This document shows positions 54,739-62,535 of a stretch of 64,000 nucleotides of DNA, piece after piece. This stretch comes from Streptomyces sp. CB02980 (lineage in GTDB: Bacteria; Actinomycetota; Actinomycetes; Streptomycetales; Streptomycetaceae). Position numbers and translations under genes: made by a program. The DNA is taken from the NCBI RefSeq assembly GCF_014451325.2, contig NZ_JACSCH020000004.1, positions 92,392-156,391 of the forward strand, written 5' to 3'. The notes beneath the pieces are model-generated. The model had not been told where the DNA came from. It worked only from the letters and a program-made list of their open reading frames with translations, and did no database searches. How positions within the stretch are numbered: position 1 is the first letter of the stretch; each line of letters begins with the position of its first letter.

Positions 54739-55497
54739 CTAGGGCCTGTCCGGGGCGACGGGGCGGCGCCGAGGGGTCCGGCCGCCCGATGCGGGCCCCC
54801 TCCCACCGGCCCCGGGCGCCTCACCGGCGACGGCGGAGGCACCGGCCGAGGCACCGGCGGCCGGGGCTGCCGCGGCCGCGGTACGCACGAGGTGCTGGCG
54901 CCGCCCCATCTCACGCACCTTCCGTACGCTCGCGATGAGCCCGGCGACGAGGGTCCCGCCGTACAGCCAGCCGGCGTGCACGGCGAGGGCGGTCACGACG
55001 GCCATGGCCTGGCCCCCGAAGCCGCCCGTGCCGCCCGCGATGGGGACGACGCCGACGGCGAAGGCGATGGGCACGCCGATGGGGGCGGTGACGAGGTCCG
55101 CGGCGCGGACCCAGAGCGCGGTCAGGGCGCTGACCGGCAGGAACAGCAGTCCGTAGACGACGGGGGAGCCGTCGAGGAACAGCCGGTCGAGGAAGCCGAG
55201 CGTCAGCATGACGGCGGAGGCGAAGAGCCCGGCGCCGAGCCCGGTGAGGCGGGGCTGGGGGAGCCGCCGCAGCGCGAGGACGACGGGCGGCACGGGCCGT
55301 CCCGTCGGCTTCCCGGCCGCCGCTCCGGGTGCGCCGGCGCGCTGGACGCGGGGGCCGCCGGGGCCCCGCCGGGTCCGGCCGGTCACGCGGTACACGGTCG
55401 CGCCCTCCACGAGCGCGGGGGGCGGGGTGACGGGCGGCGTGACGGGGGTTTGCGGCCGTCGGCGGCCTTGCGGCTGACTTGTCCTGTGCTGCTCCAC
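54739..55497 (-). CDS. four-helix membrane protein of unknown function
   Basis: About 252 aa from a GTG. A basic Pro/Thr/Arg-rich N-terminus (about 1-75), then about four hydrophobic helices (82-102, 106-130, 135-158 and 165-190), and a long Ala/Gly/Pro-rich cytoplasmic tail. Such proteins, next to ychF or xse genes, are common in Streptomyces and lack a known role. It starts 162 nt from ychF in the opposite direction. Confidence 0.75.
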   Translation of the reverse strand: MEQHRTSQPQGRRRPQTPVTPPVTPPPALVEGATVYRVTGRTRRGPGGPRVQRAGAPGAAAGKPTGRPVPPVVLALRRLPQPRLTGLGAGLFASAVMLTLGFLDRLFLDGSPVVYGLLFLPVSALTALWVRAADLVTAPIGVPIAFAVGVVPIAGGTGGFGGQAMAVVTALAVHAGWLYGGTLVAGLIASVRKVREMGRRQHLVRTAAAAAPAAGASAGASAVAGEAPGAGGRGPASGGRTPRRRPVAPDRP

Positions 55498-55658
55498 TCC
55501 ACCAACGTAGGTCGGAAAGGGGCGGGAACCGGGTCCGGGACACGCCCTTTGGGTGACCTTGCCCCCGAGAACGACCGAAGGTCGGCGTCACTGGCCGGTT
55601 CGGCCCGCCCGTAAACTGGGGGATCGGCCCACCATCCACACTTCAGGAAGTCGCCACC

Positions 55659-56747
55659 GTGTCGCTCACGATCGGAATCGTCGGTCTGCCGAATGTCGGC
55701 AAGTCGACCCTGTTCAACGCCCTGACCAAGAACGACGTGCTGGCGGCCAACTACCCGTTCGCCACGATCGAGCCCAACGTCGGCGTCGTCGGTGTCCCCG
55801 ACGCCCGCCTGACCAAGCTCGCGGAGATCTTCTCCTCGCAGCGGATCCTCCCGGCGACCGTCGACTTCGTCGACATCGCGGGCATCGTGCGCGGCGCGAG
55901 CGAGGGCGAGGGCCTCGGCAACAAGTTCCTGGCGAACATCCGCGAGTCGGATGCGATCTGCCAGGTCATCCGCGCCTTCAAGGACGAGAACGTCGTGCAC
56001 GTCGACGGCAAGGTCTCGCCGAAGGACGACATCGAGACGATCAACACGGAGCTGATCCTCGCGGACCTCCAGACGATCGAGAAGGTCCTGCCGCGCCTCC
56101 AGAAGGAGATGCGGATCAAGAAGGACACGGCGCCCAAGGTCGCCGCGGTCGAGGCCGCGCAGGCGATCCTGGAGAGGGGCGACACCCTCTTCTCGCAGGG
56201 CATCCTGCAGGGCTCGGAGAAGGCGGAGCTCCTCCACGACCTGCACCTCCTCACCACCAAGCCGTTCCTCTACGTCTTCAACGTGGACGAGGACGAGCTG
56301 ACGGACGACGCCTTCAAGGCCGAGCAGAGCGCGCTGGTCGCCCCGGCCGAGGCCATCTTCCTGAACGCGAAGCTGGAGCAGGACCTGGCGGAGCTGGACG
56401 AGGAGGACGCCATGGAGCTCCTCCAGTCCGTCGGCGCCGAGGAGCCGGGCCTGGCGACCCTCGCCCGCGTGGGCTTCGCGACCCTGGGCCTCCAGACCTA
56501 CCTGACGGCCGGCCCCAAGGAATCCCGCGCCTGGACGATCAAGCAGGGCGCGACGGCCCCCGAGGCGGCCGGTGTGATCCACACCGACTTCCAGAAGGGC
56601 TTCATCAAGGCCGAGGTCATCTCCTTCGCCGACCTCGTGGAAACCGGCTCGGTGGCCGACGCCCGCGCGGCCGGCAAGGCCCGCATGGAGGGCAAGGAGT
56701 ACGTCATGCAGGACGGCGACGTGGTGGAGTTCCGCTTCAACGTCTGA
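55659..56747 (+). CDS. ychF: redox-regulated ATPase YchF
   Basis: About 362 aa from a GTG. The OBG-type G domain has the P-loop GLPNVGKSTLFNAL (residues 8-21), DIAGIVRGASEGEGLGNKFL (G3 and switch II) and a NVDE motif (NxxE instead of NKxD), the reason YchF prefers ATP. A helical coil (about 120-210) and the C-terminal TGS domain (about 275-362) follow. It binds ribosomes and affects stress responses and leaderless mRNA use. TAAACT at 55612-55617 is a possible -10. Confidence 0.96.
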   Translation: MSLTIGIVGLPNVGKSTLFNALTKNDVLAANYPFATIEPNVGVVGVPDARLTKLAEIFSSQRILPATVDFVDIAGIVRGASEGEGLGNKFLANIRESDAICQVIRAFKDENVVHVDGKVSPKDDIETINTELILADLQTIEKVLPRLQKEMRIKKDTAPKVAAVEAAQAILERGDTLFSQGILQGSEKAELLHDLHLLTTKPFLYVFNVDEDELTDDAFKAEQSALVAPAEAIFLNAKLEQDLAELDEEDAMELLQSVGAEEPGLATLARVGFATLGLQTYLTAGPKESRAWTIKQGATAPEAAGVIHTDFQKGFIKAEVISFADLVETGSVADARAAGKARMEGKEYVMQDGDVVEFRFNV

Positions 56748-56768
56748 CACACGACAGCCACGCTTCAC

Positions 56769-56800
56769 AAGGGGCCGCCTCCTCCGGGAGCCGGCCCCTT
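56769..56800 (+). terminator. hairpin after ychF
   Basis: AAGGGGCCG (56769-56777) pairs with CGGCCCCTT (56792-56800), 22 nt past the stop. Confidence 0.8.
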
Positions 56801-56854
56801 CGGCGTCACCGTGCTGGATGGGTGCCGGGTATTCTGACGCCGGATCAGCCGATG

Positions 56855-57181
56855 TCAAGCGTCGTAGACGGTGGAGCGGTGTCCGACGTGCACGGCCCAC
56901 ACCACGAGCTCTCCGTTGTCGATCGTGTAGACGACGCGGTAGTCGCCGACCCGTAGGCGACGGCGGTCGGGCTGTGACACGAGTGCGGTGGTGTGGAAAC
57001 CGAACGGATCGGTCTCCAGCTCGGTCAGCTTGGCCAGGATGCGCAGTGCCATGTCGCGAGGGATCTTCCGAAGTTCGGCCTGCGCCTCGGGGCGGAAGAC
57101 GGTTACTTCGAGAGGTGGGGCCGCGCTGATCCGAGCCCGGCCCCTCTTCCCCTTGCCGTACGGAATCCCGTCCCGTCTCAG
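56855..57181 (-). CDS. RelE/ParE-family toxin, non-canonical start
   Basis: The domain of about 85 aa reads VFRPEAQAELRKIPRDMALR, then LVSQPDRRRLRVGDYRVVYT and VWAVHVGHRSTVY, the full RelE mRNA-interferase fold with basic catalytic surface. No ATG, GTG or TTG lies in frame upstream. The CTG at 57181 overlaps the stop of the small upstream ORF (CTGA), giving 108 aa; an ATT nearby is another candidate. Translational coupling to that ORF is the usual toxin-antitoxin layout. It cuts mRNA on the ribosome if active. Confidence 0.7.
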   Translation of the reverse strand: MRRDGIPYGKGKRGRARISAAPPLEVTVFRPEAQAELRKIPRDMALRILAKLTELETDPFGFHTTALVSQPDRRRLRVGDYRVVYTIDNGELVVWAVHVGHRSTVYDA

Positions 57182-57339
57182 GCGGCCCGGCCCGGTGTCA
57201 GCTTGTCCAGGTCGATGCCGATCCCGAACGGGAGCGACCGGTCGAGCGTGTGGCGCGGCGCTTCCGGAAGGCGGTCCAGGTCCTCCGCCAACCAGCCTTC
57301 CGCGCGCGGCGGACGCATCCGGCCGGGCAGTCCGGTCAC
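57178..57339 (-). CDS. 53-aa ORF upstream of the RelE-like gene, possible antitoxin
   Basis: From the GTG at 57339 to the TGA at 57180-57178. The product is acidic in its middle and ends in DRSLPFGIGIDLDKLTPGRAA when split. It does not match Phd/YefM or RelB clearly and has no obvious DNA-binding helix. Its position, spacing and overlap with the toxin suggest an antitoxin or its remnant. A better start further upstream was not seen. Confidence 0.5.
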   Translation of the reverse strand: MTGLPGRMRPPRAEGWLAEDLDRLPEAPRHTLDRSLPFGIGIDLDKLTPGRAA

Positions 57340-57454
57340 GGAACAACCCTAGCGATTTCCGCCAGTCGCGGGGCCGAGCCGGGCGGTCGGCCCTTCCACC
57401 CCACGTATCCTCGACAGCTGGTGAACGGGGGAGACGGATCGCGGAGGTGTACTG

Positions 57455-60100
57455 GTGGAGTTCCGGCTGCTCGGCTCCGTTGCGCTGGTGACGGAGGACG
57501 GGGACGTAGCCCTGGGGCCCGCCAAACGGTCCAGTCTTCTCGTCATGCTGCTGCTGCGGCCCAACAGCGCGGTGAACGTCGGTCAGCTGATCGACGCGCT
57601 CTGGGAGGAGGAGCCGCCCACCCACGCCAAGACCGTGCTGCAGGGGCACGTCTCGCGGCTGCGGGCGCTGCTCGCCGAGCACGGGGCGGAGGCGTACGGG
57701 GTCGAGCTGGCCACGCAGGGATCGGCGTACGTGCTGCGGATGCCGGAGTCCCTGGTGGACGCGCACCGCTTCGAGGAGCTCGTGGCGCTCGCCGGGGTGC
57801 AGCGGCGTCCCGCCGACGCGGTACGGATGCTGCGGGAGGCCTTGTCGTACTGGCAGGGGCCCGCGCTCACCGGGACCGTGCACAGCCGGCCGCTCGAGGC
57901 GGCCGCCGGGGGGCTCGAGGAGCTGCGGCTCGCCTCCGTCGAGTCGCTCGCGGAGGCGTACGGAGAGCTCGGCGAACACGCCAGGGCCGCCGCCGTGCTG
58001 CGTACCGAGGCCGTCGCGCACCCGCTGCGGGAGTCCCTCGCGGCCGCGCTGATGCTGGCCCTGGGCCGTTCGGGCCGGCAGTCGGACGCGATCGACTGGT
58101 ACCACCGCACCCGGCGGCTGCTCGCCGAGGAACTGGGCGTCGACCCCGGCGAGACGCTCAGCGAGGCGTACGCGACGCTGCTCCGCTCCGCCGAGCCCGT
58201 GACCGTGCCCCGGCCCGCGGCTCCCGTCGTGGTCCCGGCGCCGGAGGGGCTGCCGCGCGCCCCGCGCGGATTCACCGGGCGCGGCGCCGAACTCGCCGCC
58301 CTCGACCGGGCGGTACGAGGCGGCGACGGTCCCGTCTGCCTGGTCACCGGGCCCGCCGGCGTCGGCAAGACGGCGTTCGCCGTGCACTGGGCGTACGAGC
58401 GCCGCGCCGACTTCCCCGACGGGCGGCTCTTCGCCGACCTGCGCGGCTTCAGCGACACCCCGGCACCCGAGACCGCCGGCGTCCTCCGCGAGTTCCTCCT
58501 CGCGCTCGGCGTGCAGCCGCAGCGGATCCCGGAGGCCGTCGAGGCGCGCGGCGCCCTGTTCCGCTCCCTGACCGCCGGCCGCCGGCTGCTCGTCGTCCTC
58601 GACAACGCCCGCTCCTCCGAGCAGGTCAGGCCGCTGCTGCCCGGCGGCGACCACTGCACCACCCTGGTCACCAGCCGCGACCGGCTCGGCGGCCTCATCG
58701 CCTCCGACGCGGCCCGGCCGGTGCCGCTCGGCCACCTTCCCCCGGCCGCTTCCGCCGCGCTGCTCACCACCGTCCTCGGCGAGACGCGCGTCGCCGCCGA
58801 ACCCGCCGCCGCCGCACGGCTCGCCGGACTCTGCGACGGCCTGCCGCTCGCCCTGCGCGTGACGGCCGCACGGCTTGCCGAGCGCCCCGGGTGGACGCTC
58901 GACGCGATGGTCGGCGAACTCGCCGACGAGCAGAGCCGGCTGATGCTCCTCGACGTCGAGGACAGGGGCGTCTCCGCCGCGCTGCACCTCACCGTGCAGC
59001 AGCTGCCCGACTCCGCGGCCCGGCTGTTCCGCGCGATCGGCCTGCACACCGGCTCCGACCTGGACCGGTTCGCGGCCGGCGCGCTCGTCGGCACGTCCCC
59101 GGTGCAGGCCTCCGCCGACCTGGACCGGCTGGCGGCCGCCCATCTGCTCACCGAGCCCGTCCCCGGCCGCTGGATGCCGCACGACCTGGTGCGGCTCTAC
59201 GCCCGCCACCTCGCCGAGGACGCCGACCCCGAGGGCCTGCGCCGCCTCTTCGACCACTACCTGTACACGGGGCTCGCGGCCGACGCGGCGGCCGAGCCGG
59301 GCTCCCAGCCCTGCTACTCGCTGCCCGCCGACGCCCGCAGGCCCGCGGCGATCCTCGAGTTCGAGGACCGTACGGCGGCCCTCGACTGGTACGTGGCCGA
59401 GCGCGCCGCCCTGGAGGGCGCCGTCACCGCCGCGGCCGCCCTCGGCCTGCACGACCGGGCCTGGCGGCTCGCCCTGGTGCAGTGGCCGCTGATGCTCATG
59501 CGGATCGGGGACGGCTGGACGCCGCTCCTGGAGGCCGGACTCGCCTCGGCCGAGCACGTCGGCGACTTCGACGCGCAGTCGCGGACCAGGGCGCTGCTCG
59601 GCTGGATCCTGCACGAGGAGGGCCGGGACGCCGAGGCCCTCGTCCATCTGGAGAAGGCGCCCGGCCTGGCCGCCCGGGCCGGCGACATGATCAGCGAGGC
59701 GATCGCGTACGTCAACCACGCCGCCGTCCTGGACGCGACGGGGGAGCACGAGCGGGCCGGGCTGCTCATGGTGCACGCCGTCTCGCTCGCCGACCGCACG
59801 GGCCATCCGTCCACCCAGGTGCTCACTCTCCATCACCTGGCGGGGCACTGCATGAACGCGGGGGACTACGAGGCGGCGCTCGCGCACACCCTTCGCGCCG
59901 GGGAACTCGTCGCACCCGACGCGGTGGTCGTCCAGGCCCAGCTGCAGATCGTCAAGGGCGAGGCGCTGGCCGGCATCGGCCGCGTCGAGGAGGCCGCCGA
60001 CCAGCTGGAACGCGCGATCGTGGCGGCCGACGCGGCCGGTTTCGCGGAGGGTTCGGCACGGGCGGCGGCGGGGCTCTCGCGTCTGTCAGCGGATCGTTAG
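57455..60100 (+). CDS. AfsR/SARP-type transcriptional regulator with NB-ARC and TPR domains
   Basis: About 881 aa from a GTG. An OmpR-like winged helix (about 1-95) and a BTAD domain (about 98-245, DAHRFEELVALAGV through RRLLAEELGVDPGE) form a SARP. An NB-ARC ATPase (about 275-560) has P-loop GPAGVGKTAFA near 300, LLVVLDNARSSEQVRPLL and GLPLALRV. C-terminal helices (about 640-880) are TPR-like. Such large SARPs act as pathway or global activators of secondary metabolism, switched by phosphorylation or ligand. No biosynthetic cluster adjoins it here. Confidence 0.92.
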   Translation: MEFRLLGSVALVTEDGDVALGPAKRSSLLVMLLLRPNSAVNVGQLIDALWEEEPPTHAKTVLQGHVSRLRALLAEHGAEAYGVELATQGSAYVLRMPESLVDAHRFEELVALAGVQRRPADAVRMLREALSYWQGPALTGTVHSRPLEAAAGGLEELRLASVESLAEAYGELGEHARAAAVLRTEAVAHPLRESLAAALMLALGRSGRQSDAIDWYHRTRRLLAEELGVDPGETLSEAYATLLRSAEPVTVPRPAAPVVVPAPEGLPRAPRGFTGRGAELAALDRAVRGGDGPVCLVTGPAGVGKTAFAVHWAYERRADFPDGRLFADLRGFSDTPAPETAGVLREFLLALGVQPQRIPEAVEARGALFRSLTAGRRLLVVLDNARSSEQVRPLLPGGDHCTTLVTSRDRLGGLIASDAARPVPLGHLPPAASAALLTTVLGETRVAAEPAAAARLAGLCDGLPLALRVTAARLAERPGWTLDAMVGELADEQSRLMLLDVEDRGVSAALHLTVQQLPDSAARLFRAIGLHTGSDLDRFAAGALVGTSPVQASADLDRLAAAHLLTEPVPGRWMPHDLVRLYARHLAEDADPEGLRRLFDHYLYTGLAADAAAEPGSQPCYSLPADARRPAAILEFEDRTAALDWYVAERAALEGAVTAAAALGLHDRAWRLALVQWPLMLMRIGDGWTPLLEAGLASAEHVGDFDAQSRTRALLGWILHEEGRDAEALVHLEKAPGLAARAGDMISEAIAYVNHAAVLDATGEHERAGLLMVHAVSLADRTGHPSTQVLTLHHLAGHCMNAGDYEAALAHTLRAGELVAPDAVVVQAQLQIVKGEALAGIGRVEEAADQLERAIVAADAAGFAEGSARAAAGLSRLSADR

Positions 60101-60238
60101 CGGTACGCAAGCGGGACGGCAGCGCGGGGCCGGAAGCTGGATACAGCACCGAGGGCATGACGTACTCGGGGCCCTGACGCCGGGGCGGTCGCCCCGGCGC
60201 ATCCACGCCGACCGCACGTTTCACGGGGGAGAACCACC

Positions 60239-61027
60239 ATGCGTACCCACCACAAGTCCACCGTCCTGGCCGCCGCCGCCATCGCCGCCCTCTCGCTCGG
60301 CCTGACGGCCTGCGGCGGCGACACGGACACCGGCGCGAAGGACGCGGGCAGCGCGAGCTCCTCCCCGTCGGAGGCCGGCGCCGCCGACAAGGGGACGGAC
60401 GCCGCAGCGGGCACCGCCGACCAGACCGCCGCGAAGAGCGGCTCCGGCTCCACCGGTGGTGCGACGGCGAACGGTGGGTCCACGGCGACCGGCGGTTCGA
60501 CGGCGACCGGCGGCACGTCCGGCGGCAGCGGTACGAAGGGGAGCACGGCGGGGTCCACGACGGGATCCTCGACCGGAGCCAAGACCTCCGCCAAGACGCC
60601 CGCCTGTGCCTACGGCGACATCAAGGTCACGGCGGCGAAGGCCGACGAGGTCCCGACCGAGCACATCGTCCTCACCGCCACCAACACCTCCGGCAGCGCC
60701 TGCACCCTGCTCGACTACCCGCTGATCGCCTTCGGCCCGATCCAGACCGCCAAGGACGTCCCGGCCGTCGCGAAGAGCAAGCCGGCCGCCCCGGTCGTCC
60801 TGAAGCCCGGCGCGCCCGCGTACGCGAACGTGCGCATCGCGCTCGGCGGCACCCACGAGAACACCAAGGTGGTGAAGAGCTTCAACGTGAACCTCTTCGC
60901 CGCCGCCGGCCCGGCCGAGGGCAGCATCGTCGTCAAGGCCCCCGCGGGCGGCCTGGCCGTCGACGAGGCCGCCGCGAAGACGGGCTACTGGACGGAGCAG
61001 CTCCGCAACGGCGCCGACGAGTTCTGA
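60239..61027 (+). CDS. DUF4232 secreted lipoprotein
   Basis: About 262 aa. Lipobox SLGLTAC with Cys25, a long low-complexity linker (about 28-118) of Gly, Thr, Ser and Ala with TGGST repeats, then the DUF4232 domain (about 120-262): CAYGDIKVTAAK, LTATNTSGSACTLLDYPLI with a likely disulfide, and the C-terminal strand pair. Members are exported, membrane-anchored, and of unknown function. It is followed directly by a 33-bp tandem repeat. Confidence 0.87.
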   Translation: MRTHHKSTVLAAAAIAALSLGLTACGGDTDTGAKDAGSASSSPSEAGAADKGTDAAAGTADQTAAKSGSGSTGGATANGGSTATGGSTATGGTSGGSGTKGSTAGSTTGSSTGAKTSAKTPACAYGDIKVTAAKADEVPTEHIVLTATNTSGSACTLLDYPLIAFGPIQTAKDVPAVAKSKPAAPVVLKPGAPAYANVRIALGGTHENTKVVKSFNVNLFAAAGPAEGSIVVKAPAGGLAVDEAAAKTGYWTEQLRNGADEF

Positions 61028-61190
61028 GCGACTCCGCCCCGGACCTTCGCCCGGCCGTCAGCGACTCCGCCCCGGACCTTCGCCCGGCCGTCAGCGACTC
61101 CGCCCCGGACCCCCGCCCGGCCGTCAACGGCTCCGCCCGGACCTCCGCCCCGGCGGCTGTCAGCGGCTCCGCCCCGGACCCCCGCTCCCT
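61028..61190 (+). repeat. 33-bp tandem repeat, three clear and two decayed copies
   Basis: Copies at 61028-61060, 61061-61093 and 61094-61126 begin GCGACTCCGCCCCGGACC; the first two are identical. Two diverged copies follow to about 61190. The array begins on the base after the TGA of the DUF4232 gene. Confidence 0.93.
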
Positions 61191-61197
61191 GACCCGC

Positions 61198-61228
61198 AGT
61201 GACCCCCCGGCCGTTCCGGGGGGTCACT
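61198..61228. terminator. terminator overlapping the stop of the threonine-synthase-like gene
   Basis: AGTGACCCCCCGG (61198-61210) pairs perfectly with 61216-61228 over CCGTT. Bases 61224-61226 are the minus-strand stop codon. Confidence 0.8.
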
Positions 61229-62348
61229 GCGCCAGGCCGGTCTTCGCTCCCGCCCCGCACAGCGGTACGACGGTGAGACCGGGCCGCGGCGCGGCCGCCC
61301 GGACCGCCGCCCAGCAGGCCACGCCGGTGGACTCCACGAAGAGCCCGCGGCCGGCCAACTCCCGCTGGGCGGTGCGGATCTGGTCCTCCGTCACCGTGAG
61401 GAACGTGCCGCCCGTCGCCCGTACCGCCCGCAGGATCTGGTGGGCGCGGGGCGGCGCCGGGATCGCGATGCCCTCGGCGAGGGTGGGGCGGGCGGGCACG
61501 GCCTCGCCCAGCTCCTCCGCGCCCGCGTGGAACGCCGCGGCCAGCGGGGAGACGGCCTCCGCCTGGACGGCGACGAGCGCGGGGCGGTTGTCCGTGAGCC
61601 CGTGGCGGTGCAGCTCGTCGAGCGCGAGGGCGGCGCCGAGGAGCAGGGTGCCGTTGCCGACGGGGACGACGATCGAGTCCGGGAGGCGGCCGCCGAGCTC
61701 CTCCCACAGCTCGTAGACGTAGGTCTTGGTGCCGTGCAGGAAGTACGGGTTGTAGACGTGCGAGGCGTAGAAGGTGCCGGGCTCGTCGGCGGCCGCCCGC
61801 GCGGCGCGGGCCGTGGCCTCGCGGTCGCCGGGGACCTCGACGACCCGGGCCCCGTGCGCCCGGATCTGCTCCAGTTTCTTGGGCGAGGTGCCCTCGGGGA
61901 CGTACACGAGACAGTCGAGCCCGGCCCGCGCGCCGTACGCGGCGATCGCCGTGCCCGCGTTCCCGCTGCTGTCGGCGACGACCCGGCGGAGGCCGCCGTT
62001 CCGTGCGAGATGGAGGGCGTGGGCGGCGAGCATCACCGCGCCGCGGTCCTTGAAGGACAGGGTCGGCATGAGGAAGTCGAGCTTGGCGGAAACCGATCCC
62101 TTCTCCCCTTCCTCCAGGGGGACGAGGGGCGTACGGCCCTCCCCGAGCGTCACCTCCGCCGCGTACGGCATCGGCGGCAACGCCTCCTCGTAACGCCACA
62201 ACGAATTTCGTCGTGACGCGAGTGACGGGAGTGAAACCGGCCCGCTGTCGAACTCCAGGTCCCAGGGGCCGCGGCACTTCGGACAACACCAGGTGAGGGC
62301 GTCCGTGGGCGAGTGAACCCGGCAGCGGCGGCACACGTATGAGGTCAT
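61224..62348 (-). CDS. threonine-synthase-like PLP enzyme
   Basis: About 374 aa from the ATG at 62348; an ATG at 62360 is possible. An N-terminal zinc ribbon (CRRC ... CPKC, about residues 6-30) precedes a fold-type II PLP domain with LSFKDRGAVM (Schiff-base Lys), a SSGNAGTAIAAYGAR glycine loop, VPVGNGTLLLG and a C-terminal GAGAKTG. This fits the ThrC-related branch that converts O-phosphohomoserine to threonine. Whether it is the housekeeping ThrC or a paralogue cannot be decided without the rest of the genome. Its 3' end overlaps a terminator. Confidence 0.88.
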   Translation of the reverse strand: MTSYVCRRCRVHSPTDALTWCCPKCRGPWDLEFDSGPVSLPSLASRRNSLWRYEEALPPMPYAAEVTLGEGRTPLVPLEEGEKGSVSAKLDFLMPTLSFKDRGAVMLAAHALHLARNGGLRRVVADSSGNAGTAIAAYGARAGLDCLVYVPEGTSPKKLEQIRAHGARVVEVPGDREATARAARAAADEPGTFYASHVYNPYFLHGTKTYVYELWEELGGRLPDSIVVPVGNGTLLLGAALALDELHRHGLTDNRPALVAVQAEAVSPLAAAFHAGAEELGEAVPARPTLAEGIAIPAPPRAHQILRAVRATGGTFLTVTEDQIRTAQRELAGRGLFVESTGVACWAAVRAAAPRPGLTVVPLCGAGAKTGLAQ

Positions 62349-62535
62349 GAAGATCAGCATGTCAGCTGTGTGGCGCGGGTGTTGCGGGCCGTCGAGAGCC
62401 CTTGTGAGATTCCTATGGATCAGTCAATCTTTCGCTCGGCAGCCGGATGTCCGAGGCGGCGTGGAGCCATGTCACCTTGTCATGTCCCTGCTAATCCCCC
62501 ACAGCAACGCACCACCAATGAGGAGGACCCCTCAC

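Noticed and set aside
57455..60100. Biosynthetic gene cluster around the SARP regulator
   Set aside because: No synthase, tailoring enzyme or resistance gene lies nearby inside the window.
61224..62348. Assignment as the housekeeping threonine synthase thrC
   Set aside because: The family is clear, but neither hom nor thrB lies beside it, so a paralogue is equally possible.
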